From Paracyclopina nana (Eukaryota > Arthropoda > Copepoda > Cyclopoida > Cyclopettidae), in assembly GCA_019096065.1 (NCBI GenBank), contig JAGUCH010000005.1, positions 6,014,001 through 6,078,000 on the forward strand: a stretch of DNA of 64,000 nucleotides. The letters are read 5' to 3'. A program made the position numbers and the translations under genes. This document shows, piece by piece, positions 24,980 to 35,700 of the stretch; positions within the stretch are counted from its first letter, which is position 1, and every line of letters starts with the position of its first letter. The notes under the pieces were generated by a model. That model was not told where the DNA came from. It searched no databases and was given only the letters and a program-made list of their open reading frames with translations.

Positions 24980-25256
24980 GAGTGTATGCTTGATAAGAAA
25001 CAAAAGCAACATTATTAACAATTCTTGTCTCCAGGCAAAACAACTTCTTTTTGGCGCCTTGATGTGATGACGTTTTGCTGATATTTACACACCTACAGCT
25101 ATTTGTGAGAATCTCTGAGTTCTTCATTTATGAACTCACTCAAATAAGAGTGGCTTCAAAGGCGTTTGGAACAATGGACGTCATACACAATTGTGACGTT
25201 TGCTGCCTATAAAAAGCAACATCTTGATGACGAAGAAGTACTTTTCCAAAGTGACA

Positions 25257-25314
25257 ATGATAATTATAAGTGTATCACTAAGTATCTGCTTAGTAGGCTG
25301 GTTAATACAATTGG
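25257..25314 (+). CDS. Possible first exon of a secreted protein (incomplete)
   Basis: A TATAAAAAG box at 25209 lies 48 bp upstream of an ATG that opens MIIISVSLSICLVGWLIQ, a good signal peptide, ending at a strong donor (TTGG|GTAAGT). The layout resembles the first exons of the two saposin genes upstream. I found no in-frame second exon downstream: the two likely acceptors lead straight into stops. It may be a remnant of a third family member. Confidence 0.25.
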
Positions 25315-26177
25315 GTAAGTACACCATGAATCACTGAAAATGCTCAGCTTTGCTAATCAGTGTAAGCAATTTGCTACCCGGATACTAGTCCTTGGAGAAA
25401 ATTGCCGATGACTTTACGAAGTAATACTTTTGTAACTAATCAGACCAATTGTTCGTATGTCATCAGAATTTACTTTCATTTTACTTTTTTATTCATTCGT
25501 GATACGAAATTAGCTTCAAATGGAGAAAAAGGTGGGAAGAAGAAGAGATATATCAAATAATGCAAAAAAGCCTCGTGTATTTTGCGCGTGATGGATGAGA
25601 TGTCCTTTTTTACAAATGCAGCAGCAGCCATTTTGTGTTGACTGACATTATCCATGATAACACTGATCATTTTCTTAACCACATGTATTTTGTGAATATA
25701 CATGTACATCATCAGTGTTAAATATGTAGTTGGGTGTCGTCCTCCATACACTATCAATTATTCAGCCAACTTCCTAGTATATTTTATACACAGAGATTTA
25801 TAGATAGTACGAAAAAGTGCTCAATATCTCAAATTTCAAAATGATGAAAGGTAAAGATGTAGCGTATAAATAATGCATCAATTGCGTTCTGGTAGCCCTG
25901 TGGAAAAAAAAGAGTCGATAATTCTTCATAATGGAAGCCTTGAACTGTCTTTTGGGTTCGACGAAAGGGCCGCCAGGTTTCATCATCATCATCAATAATT
26001 AGCAATCAATGGCCTTCCTTAATATAAATTAGAGCTCACGACTTTTTATATGCAGCTCCTGCTAAGATCATGTTCTGCAAATTGCCTCATTAGTCTGCAT
26101 ATTTGCTGCTGTGGTTTTTGAGACTGTTACCCGAAAACATACGGAAGCTTCTTTCATTACATGAATGCACAACTCAA

Positions 26178-26195
26178 TAATGCCCCGTTCATCTA
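26178..26195 (-). repeat. Dispersed 18-bp motif, copy 7
   Basis: Minus strand reads TAGATGAACGGGGCATTA; intergenic. Confidence 0.8.
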
Positions 26196-26488
26196 TTCGT
26201 CTTTTTCGTAACTTTCTTGCGTTACCTAACGAAAAAAGTTATAACTCCACGAATTTGTATTGGCTGATGAAGCAATTTTGTAAGAACTGGTCTTTCGTTG
26301 GAGATGCCGATCTAGGGTTGACCAAACTAATGCAACGTAGGATTGAATCAATCAAAATTATTGATCCTGCAGAAAGTTTTAGTCAGCCCTAGCCGGATTG
26401 ATTTTATCAACCCTAACTCATTTGCAAGATGACTCAGACCAATTCTTGCATTTGATAAATAACCACTAGCTTAAGTTATTAGTTGTAG

Positions 26489-26506
26489 TAGATGAACAGG
26501 GCATGA
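26489..26506 (+). repeat. Dispersed 18-bp motif, copy 8
   Basis: TAGATGAACAGGGCATGA; intergenic, 293 bp from copy 7. Confidence 0.75.
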
Positions 26507-26711
26507 ATTTACAGGTAGCTCAAAGAAAAAATTGCAGGTCAAAATGCAATGCGATGAGCTGCAAGGCCTATCAAATGTCAGGCCTACTTCTATATGTGAT
26601 ATAGTTGAAGGCAAAAAATTATGTAGGGCAAAATGGGGCTCAAATGTGCATATTTAAGATGGCGTGCCACGTCGCAATTTTGTGGGTATCAGAATTGCAA
26701 AGCTAAGCTCA

Positions 26712-26729
26712 TAATGTGATGTTCATCTA
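26712..26729 (-). repeat. Dispersed 18-bp motif, copy 9
   Basis: Minus strand reads TAGATGAACATCACATTA; intergenic. Same 18 bases as the copy at 48263. Confidence 0.8.
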
Positions 26730-26979
26730 ATTCCATGGAAACAGATAAACACCAGATTGAGTGAAAAGTGCATTTTACATAGAAAAAGTCATGTTTGAAA
26801 TAGAAGCAGATAGAATCTAAGAAAGGAATAAGATTTTCAATCATAAAAGGAGAAGAAGAAGGTGATAAAATATTCTGCAAAAATCCTTCATGTGTGCGTC
26901 GCACCTGCCCATTGTGATGCGAATTCAGCGAGGAAAAATGACTGCCATGCAAGATGGCTCGCGTTCACATTGTTTTTAA

Positions 26980-27282
26980 GCTAAGCTCAGCTAGGCACTT
27001 TGGAGGCTCTTATCTCAGTAACGTATACTGAGCCGATTGGTGCCATATTTCTCATACTGAGGCATGAGGCTGCGAAAAACAGTCTACGAAAAATTCTGTT
27101 GGAATCCGAGGCCGTATTTGCCTTGCTTAACTTATAAGCTTTAATTTGAGCAAGGCAGAAAAGGATCTAAACCAAATTTTACATGGACATTAGTAGCGTT
27201 AATTAATACTTCCCCAATTTGGCGTCAATATTCTCATCAATAACAGAGATAAGAGCCTCTAAGGTGTCTTGCTTAGCTCAGC
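26980..27282. mobile_element. Small foldback element with GGAGGCTCTTATCTC arms
   Basis: A 37-bp left arm (GCTAAGCTCAGCTAGGCACT then TTGGAGGCTCTTATCTC) and its inverted counterpart at 27246-27282 match at about 31 of 37 positions. Total 303 bp, no coding potential; typical MITE dimensions. Confidence 0.65.
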
Positions 27283-28194
27283 CTTACTTGGCTAGCAGAA
27301 AATGCGAACGAGCTTGAGAGTCACCAGAAATGCCCATATTTTTGCATCAAAGTAAATCACCTGAAGCAGTACATGTGAAGATGTGCTTTGCATCATCATC
27401 ATCATCATTATTATTGTCATGCCAAACTGTATCAAGGACGTCACCAACATGAGCAACAATGCGATGATGATAAGTTTTCTTCTTCGAGTCCAATTTCCTC
27501 GTCGTTCACACAACCAAATAATGCTAAAAAATTCAAGGGGAATCTGCTTGTTGTCGTCGTCTTCGTTGCTGCTGCTGTTGACAACTACAGCAAAAAACGT
27601 GGATTCAGCAAGGTCAAAACAGCAGTAAATGCTCATCTTAATTTACGATTTCTCCTGACTTCGTGAGTGTCTAAGCAAACAACAAAATGTCCACAGTGGG
27701 GAGCAGAGAGTGGAAAAAATCTCATTTCATGCATATCCTGACTTTACAATATTTTTCCCATCAATTTTTTAAGAAAAGTGATTTTTTGACTGTGTGGCAC
27801 AAAAAGAGGTTTCACCAGCTCAAAAGGCCATAAATAAAATTGTGAGCTTGACCTTCAAGCTGTTCACCTCCCACCGAGATTTTTCCATACAATTGATGCC
27901 TCTTCTTGGAAGCATCTCCCCTTAAAGATATCTGCCACGATTCCGAAATTAGTTCAGCTGTATGCACGTCTCAATTTTGTCATCATCACTTGCAGCTCTT
28001 CTTGATATTGCTCAAATTACACCTCTCATTTGCATTTCCGAGGGCCCTCTCGAACTTGGTACGTAAACTTGCACTTGTACGCTTTTAAAGCAAAAAAACC
28101 TGCCTTTTGACGAGATTTCCTCAAGTATATTTTGAAAAGTACATTTTCATCTGCTTAAAATTGAAAAAATTATAGAGTTTTGGCAAAAAATGGA

Positions 28195-28212
28195 TAGATG
28201 AACGTCACATTA
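28195..28212 (+). repeat. Dispersed 18-bp motif, copy 10
   Basis: TAGATGAACGTCACATTA; first of two in the 32-bp direct duplication. Confidence 0.8.
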
Positions 28213-28226
28213 GTGGCAAAAATGGA

Positions 28227-28244
28227 TAGATGAACGTCACATTA
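28227..28244 (+). repeat. Dispersed 18-bp motif, copy 11
   Basis: TAGATGAACGTCACATTA; second of two in the 32-bp direct duplication. Confidence 0.8.
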
Positions 28245-28342
28245 GTGGCAAAAATGAAATGTTGCCAGACAAGAAAGTCACGTGTGTGCCTCATTCATCA
28301 TGCATCATTTTTTGCACCGTTTAATGTTGTTGTTGTTGATCA

Positions 28343-28628
28343 CCCAACCAGAAATTCTGAGCCCTCATACGCCAAAAAAACTCTCAGTGAAACTTGTACG
28401 TTTTATCAACATTGAGTTTTAGTCATTATGTAACATTAACTGCCTTGACACCTAGGTAAAATCGAAAACACCCATTTGCCGTGTCACGTTAGATTTTTTC
28501 TAATTTTTTTACTTAGGTGGTATGGAAGTTAATGTTACATAACGACATAAACTCAACCAGGTTAAAACGAAGGAGTGCTAAACACGTTACAATAACTTTA
28601 AGAAAACTGGGGAAAATTTCTGGTTGGG
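28343..28628. mobile_element. 286-bp foldback sharing CCCAACCAGA ends with the large transposons
   Basis: Starts CCCAACCAGAAATT and ends with the inverted AATTTCTGGTTGGG. The arms are long and imperfect: GTCATTATGTAACATTAACT at left mirrors AGTTAATGTTACATAACGAC at right. The ten terminal bases equal those of the elements at 2571 and 7645, so it is probably mobilised by the same transposase. Confidence 0.75.
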
Positions 28629-29718
28629 CATAATTATCCACGTGCAGACGCGGCAAATTACTGCCTTCCTCGAATTTCCTTGCTACTGAAATATTCATCC
28701 CTTTAATGAAGTAAAGTCACAAGGTCGTCGTCTGCTACAACTGATGATGATCTGAACTTGCTAGCAGCTAGGCAAGTAAATCGGTAATGGATCGAAATTT
28801 GCCTCGAGCTGCAGCCCTCGTGACCCCACGATGATGCTTAAAAATTGAGCCATTATTTTCGGATATCATAATTGCCCAAATGAAAATTGAATCAAGGACG
28901 TTTGACCACACGCTTATTCTCGAAAAAGAGCCGCTCACTTCCTCTTTAGCACCAATTCTCTGGTATTCAGATTGGAAATGAGCCTCAATTTGCTGCTGCA
29001 GGAAACATTTGTGGCACTTCTTCACCAAGCCTCAAATGACTGGGCCTTAAAAAATGAGCGAAATAATAATGAGGCCTAGTGGGCAAATTCAGGCAGTGCA
29101 GTGCTGCGGAATTGAAGGAGAAGATGGAAATGACACGCGATGTCAGGAAGTCTTTATGCTACACTGACCAAGTTGTTCATCTTTTTCTTCTTCTTCTGTT
29201 TCATACAATTAATGTTCTAAATACAGGCTGTCCCATTATTTTTGGAGCATAAAGGTACAATTTTAGATTCTTGGGCCTCATAATAGGTAATAGTTAAAAT
29301 AAGGTAGATGCCCGAGAATTCTAGGCTCGGTTGCTTCGACATTTTATTTTCCGCAAAAACGGAGGGACATTCTGTAAGTCAATGCAGTTGTTGATCATTT
29401 TTCTACGTGGATAAGCATTAAGTGTGAAATGACATAGGAAGAGCTGTGAGCAGTTCTCAGTTGCATTTCCTCACGTCATTAATCCAACTGAGCTTGGTCT
29501 GCTTCCATCCAGGCCTGCAATTATGAGGAATGAGCACTTGAGACCGGAGTACATAACCAACGACGGTAAGACTCCTCTTTTATTGAGCGCCATTATATTT
29601 TTTTAGGCCTAGCTCATTCATTCGACGACTAATGATTCTTCACCATAATGATTACCGACAAGAGGAAAACTATTACGCTGCATCCAGCATAAAAGCACAT
29701 AAACAATTCTTTGTAAAA

Positions 29719-29736
29719 TTATGCGGCGTTCATCTA
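29719..29736 (-). repeat. Dispersed 18-bp motif, copy 12, at the cubilin stop
   Basis: Minus strand reads TAGATGAACGCCGCATAA; its first three bases are the predicted cubilin stop codon. Confidence 0.8.
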
Positions 29737-32700
29737 CTCACAAATACAGAGCCAAAAGTCGAAGGCTGGAAATAAGTGCGAAAATCAAAAATGGCGCGCA
29801 TTTGTCCCCGGGCATACAGGTCAACAAAAGTGATTGATTTACTTGGCACGCACAAATTGAATTTGAATAATGGATTTTTCTTACCAGAGACCGCGAATTG
29901 GAATTGTGCCCGCCAAGATCCGGTGTTGTTCACGCTTGTGGCATACTTCAAAATGAGCGAATTGCTTTGACCGCGAATCACACTGGGCGTGTCCTGAAAA
30001 TGCCCAAAAAATACGCATGATACGCTATTGGGCCTGAATTGGCGTTAATTCTTACGTTGCCGCAATAACGGGTGATTAACCGGCGGGAAGACGTTGAAAA
30101 TGCATCGTACACTTCAAGGTAGTCAGAGTTGCAAATGCTGGCCGTACCGAAAGACAATGCTGCAATTGAAGGCATAAGTATTACCTATCGAATCAAATAG
30201 GCCTACGCACACTAGGCCTACATATGGTAAATGCGCAAAAGACTTGTTTGTCCATGGCCGAGCTCTTTTGTTTGACGAAGAAAGCTGGCAAATAAATGAC
30301 TTATTAAATTTTTCCATTGCTTAGCTGCAATTCATGCTTGCCCTGTTCAACTGATGATTATTATAGTAAAATTACGTGCCAAAATTCCTTAAAAACTGCT
30401 TTGCTGCTACTAAACGTTTACCTCAATTTTATGCATAAAATGCAAAAACGTTTGTGCAAAAATATTGAAATTATGTATTATATAGAGCAGATGAGCAGGG
30501 CCTTGGTTACGAGGGCAAAAACTCGAGGTTAACCACGAGGAAAAAGTTAATACGTTGAGACATTGGTATGACATCCACTCAAGGGATATATTAATTGGAT
30601 TATTTAATGGTGGATTGGTAGAGCTTTCTCACGTGCTTTGCCATTGATTTTTGCCAGCGTTACGTAAGCTAAAGTCCAATATGAGAACGCCCTATAAGTG
30701 TTCTGGCACACTGCTTTTTATTTGCATTAAGTATCTTTTAGTAGGCCCACTAAAGAATGCTGGGCCTTGAAATTCAATTATGAAGAGAAGAGCTAAGTTG
30801 TGGTCTCTGCTGCGCATAAAATGGCACACAGACAAATGACCATGACATTGTCAAAGTGCATACATATTAAGAGCAGGCTTGGAAGGCTTGAAATATGCGC
30901 AACAAAGTGTCAAAAAAGCGGACAAAAAAAACTTGGAAGGAAAACGAGCAAGGATTTTTGCACATGCAGGGGCTGAAATAAGAATGAGCATCCATACTGG
31001 TAAATCTCAGCTCGATTTTCTGGCCTGGAGGAACCCGCAAGGTCCACTCGCAATTCGAGCTTTGAGCGTAAGGCCTAGGGAAATTCGGACTGGTTACTAC
31101 TCCTCTGGTGTCGTAGACAGTCCCACCACAACCCATGCCTTGGTCTGTGGACGTGTAGACCATTTCGTAGCCGCCACCAATGCTCGCACTCGAGCCAACG
31201 ACATATTGAAACCATAAAGTTGAGCCACTTGAGTGAATTGTGGGGAAGATGGCGGAACCACAGAGCTTGTCGATCAATGGGGACGACTGAGTGGCTCCGT
31301 CGCGCACCTAAATTCACCGGAAATTCACAAGACAATTACTCAAAAAGTTTCAATAATTGCAGCAGCTGCCAGCTAGGATATGCGAAAACGCGCGGTTCAC
31401 AAGCCATATAAAAATACCTGATGTATAAATATCAGAGATACTTTAGATATCAGAGATACTTTAGATATCAGAGATACTTTAGATATCAGAGATGCTTTAG
31501 ATATCGGAGATACTTAAGATATCAGAGATTCTTTAGATGCTAAACATACTTTAGACACTAAACATACCTTAGATATCAGAGATACTCTGGATATCAAAGA
31601 TACTCTGATATCAGAGATACTCTGGATATCAGAGACACTTAAGATATAAGAGATACTTTAGATGTCAGATATACTCAGTATATCAGAGATACTTTAGATA
31701 TCAGAGATACTTTAGATATCAGAGATACTTCAGATATCAGAGACACTTAAGATATTCGAGATACAGTAGATACTAAATATACTCTGGATATCAGAGATAC
31801 TCTGGATGTCAGAAATACTCAGGATATTAGAAATACTCAAGATATCAGAGATACTTTAGAAGATATCAGAGATACTTTAGATATCAGAGATACTTTAGAT
31901 ATAAGAGATACTTTAGATATCAGAGATACTTTAGATATCAGAGATACTTTAGATATCAGAGATACTTTATATATCAGAGATACTTTAGATGTCAGCGATA
32001 CTTTACACACTCTTGGCATTAAAGACACTTTTAAAATGCTATCAAATGTACAGTTTCAAATGTTCAAGAAGCTGCTGAAAAAACAAGTGAAAATGAGCAC
32101 AACAAATTATTGCGTAAAGTAAGACACTTTCAAAGAATCAGAAGGATTATTCTCTAGGATGCTAAAAAAGCTAAACTTAGCTATGATATCTAAGTAACGG
32201 GTTCCAAAAGATTCTTCGATTGATAAAGAGCTGCGTAAATACCTCCAAGTAGGTAGAGGAGCAGTTGGCATCACTTCTCAGCCGAAAGACCCTGGGATAG
32301 ACGGAAATTGTCCTTGAACTACCGACAGTGATGACAAATTCACAGGTCGTATTGGGTGGAGTGGTTCTTGGCCATTTCGGACTAAAAATGCGGCCAAATT
32401 CACGATTGTACGTCTGATTGCAGCCTAGAACAAAAGGGAGAATAAGTAACAAAAGGCATATTACGCACGTCGTTTTCCGCATCATCACGTATTTGCATGA
32501 TTTTCATACAAAAGCAGAATTGACAAAACGCTGCAATATGTGAACTGCAATTTTGGGTTAGGCAACTTTTATTTATGACCCGAGCTCACAGCAAGATTTT
32601 TTTGATAAAGTTCCTGCTGAATATTAACAAAATACCCTTTCATATTCCTTTTTGTTAAGGATCTCCATGAAATCGTGATTTTATCATTGAGAGTCCTTAT

Positions 32701-35700
32701 ACGAAATTCTCGTGCGCACGAAAAGTATGTTCACACGTAATTGCTCCTAATTGAAAATGAGCCCTAAAAAAAGTTGATCCGGGTCGCCTCCCACTTAGTA
32801 TGGAGTGTTTTTCTTTAGCAGAAATGAAGTACGTGACAAGCATCATAAAGGCAAGTTTCTGTCTTGGGAAAAGCAAAACCTACTTTGCAAAGTGTATTCC
32901 AGCTTGAATCCTTGGTTGGCCACGTCACCATCTGATTTGAATTTTATTTCCACAGCCTCTCCACTCGACTCGAAATTGTGTGGCAAGTCAGCTCCACAAT
33001 ATTTGACTTTTTGGTGCAAAACAGACTGCGGATATGGATCAATTGAGTAAATGGTCAAACTAATGATGCTGAGTATGTAAAATAAGAGTCTCTGATTGAG
33101 CTCAGTCTCATATATGTTCATAAAGCATGGTTGCTGTGAAGTGAAGCAATGCTTTTTGGAAGCTTGCTGCTCATCTACATATGAGCAAGTATTCACTAAA
33201 GTTGGAAAGTACGTTTAAAAAGCACAAGTGTGTACTTAACCAAATTTCTTCAAAATCTCAAGCCGCTTTGCGTTAAGTATAATTTTTGCTCATCAAAAGC
33301 CGAGGCAATACATACCAAACTTGCAAGGTATCTTTAAGACTACAATTCTTGTTTCAGGATGAAATCCGAATAAAATTAATTATTTCATAATATAAATTAA
33401 TCCATGTTTTAAGAATTATGTTTACTTGTGAATATTTTCATCGGCTTTTGATTTCGAAGAAGTTTATGAAGTGTACACTTGTGCTCTCATGACAAACCTT
33501 TCAATTTTAATGACAGTTAGCTCATTGATTACTGAGCTACACGCTTCCAAACAGCCTAGCTTAAGTTGGGAGCAACGCTGCAAAGCAGCAATGAGAACGA
33601 CCTTTTGTTCTCTCAAGTTGTTATTGTCAAAACAGCATAGAAAAGAATGAAGGGGAAACAACTTTCAAGTAGGATATGGAAAGAGAAAAAAAGGACTTGT
33701 TGCTTTACTTCTTTGACAGTTGGGCATCATTCAAAGCTGCCAAAAGTGGAAGAATCCAATTTTCTGGATGTGTCAAGCACAACAATACCTGATGCCACCT
33801 CCTATTGGCTGAGGCTCGTTCAGACGACACAATGAGGCTGGAATTCAAGTCATGCCTAACTGGCACCACGTGGTCAGAGTCCTCAATGGACAAGGCATCT
33901 TTGGAGCACATTTCTGATGCCTCCATGTTCATAGCCACGAATTTGATGCTGATTTTCTCACTCTCTGGTGCTACCAAGACCCAACCGCAATTCGTGTTGC
34001 CTGGGTAGAACGAGGGGTAACTCGGAGACATAATCACCTTGAAAAAAATTACGTGTACGTCATATGCAAGCAGATCTTTTCAGATCAGGCAAAACTTGAG
34101 ATCAAAGCACTTTTATTATTTTTGGCATTTTAAAGGCTTTTCCTTCTGCACAATTTTCGACTCAAAGGAAACGGTATTTTACTACTACGGTCTCATGTAC
34201 GAGCAAATTCCTTGCATGCTAAGGAAATATTCCTTCGTTATTATAGGGGCAAGTCTGGCATTATTATCAAGGGCACAAGACCGAAAAAAGGTGTTTATAC
34301 CTGAGATGACTCAGTGACATTTATGGGCAAAAGTGAGCCACAGAGAGGGTCCACATTTTGGAGTGTGGCCACAAATCCTCTCTGGTTAGTGGTAGCGTCA
34401 GAGAAGAATTTCACCCACAACACGTTACTCGAGGCTGTGATTGGCCTCGGAGGCTGAGAGCCGCAGAAATGGCCAATTAGTGGTGAGAAGGGACTGTGTC
34501 CATCTCTGACTTCAACGTAATCCCAACAAGTGACTGATGTTGCATTTTCGTCACGTTCAATGTTGAATTGCGAAAAGGTCATTTTCAACACTTTTCCTGC
34601 ATCTCCTGAAAATCAATTTTAATTCTAAAAAATCATGTACATACAATGCATAATTGAGTTTTCCAATTTGTTTCAATTTATTCAGGTACATATTTTTATA
34701 CCCTTTTTTGATTGCAGGACATAATCCCTTTTATGCTCAATTTGGAATTAAGTGGATGCATATTCTGTGATTATATTAGCAGGAAGTGAACAATATTGCA
34801 AATTAATTTTGCTTGCACTTCATTGCCTCAAGTGGACTTACCTGTCAAGATCCACTGGCAATTCAGCTCTGATTCATAGTTTCCGTCGTGATCTGCATCG
34901 TAGCTCTGAATCTGAGTGGGATCATTGTTGGAGACTCGCACTTGACCTCCGCAGCCTTGAGGACTTCCATAGGTGAATCGTGCCTTGGCAGAAAATCTGA
35001 AAGGTTTGATTGGCACCAATCACTTCATATTTGCTTCTTTACATTTTTTCCAAGAATATATGAAATGATGCTAGACTATTTGCTCAGTAACAATAATTGG
35101 GAAGAATATCACCTTATTTGAGTGAGTGACAGTTACTTCCAATTCTTTGGTGGGGATTTGCACCCAAGAAGATGAAAATCCCTGAGCAAAAGGGCTTAAT
35201 CTTATAAAAAAACAATTAAAAACATTTTTATGATATTATTTATAAATAATAAAATATTTTTTCAAATGTGTTTTTCCCAAAAAAAACTTTTTTCGTTATA
35301 GGATAGGAAAAGATAATCCTGATGTTTTTCAAAATTACTGGCACTCACCCTCTTGCATTCACACTTCTATCCGTTTTGAACTGGACAGTCATGATTCGAT
35401 TGTTGGACTTCAAAATGGGTGGAATTTCCGTCTGGTTTCCGCAATATCTTCCAATCTCCTCCTCCTCTCTGGTCGAGTTGCCATTGAAGGCTGCCACAAA
35501 GTCGTACTGGCACCTCGAATGAATCTCCATTTCTAGGGAGTCGAATCTAGGCAAAGCAGCGAAAAGTACAAAGGAAATCACTCAGCATCGATATAAAGAA
35601 ACGAACTTGAGCTCGACCACTTTTCCTTCTGGAGCTTCAATCGTCCAAGTACAATTGAGATTGTGCAGATATCCAGACATGTGAGAGGGAGACTTGATTT

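Larger units (their letters stand above)
28189..28252 (+). repeat. 32-bp direct duplication containing the 18-bp motif
   Basis: AATGGATAGATGAACGTCAC then ATTAGTGGCAAA is repeated exactly with a 32-bp period, giving two identical motif copies (28195 and 28227). Confidence 0.9.
25315..29733. other. Gene-poor region with foldback elements and motif copies
   Basis: About 4.4 kb with no recognisable coding exons. It holds motif copies at 26178, 26489, 26712, 28195 and 28227, two foldback elements (26980-27282 and 28343-28628) and a CAT/ATT microsatellite at about 27391-27416. The poly(A) signal of cubilin (complement of TTTATT) lies near 29578. Confidence 0.6.

Noticed and set aside
29522..29650. 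Possible two-exon micro-ORF (MRNEHLRPEYITND plus GLAHSFDD) with good splice sites
   Set aside because: Twenty-two codons with no supporting context; GT-AG pairs of this quality occur by chance.
31429..32010. CRISPR-like array
   Set aside because: Eighteen-base units follow each other without unique spacers; this is a eukaryotic minisatellite.
31837..32028. Open frame of SLISKV repeats
   Set aside because: It is the translation of an 18-bp minisatellite inside a cubilin intron, with no splice signals of its own.
32177..32488. Apparent signal peptide ([20 protein letters not shown]) opening a CUB-like frame, suggesting a separate gene inside cubilin
   Set aside because: The hydrophobic stretch is the polypyrimidine tract of an intron ending TTCTAG; phase 1 joins the previous CUB exon to [11 protein letters not shown] correctly.
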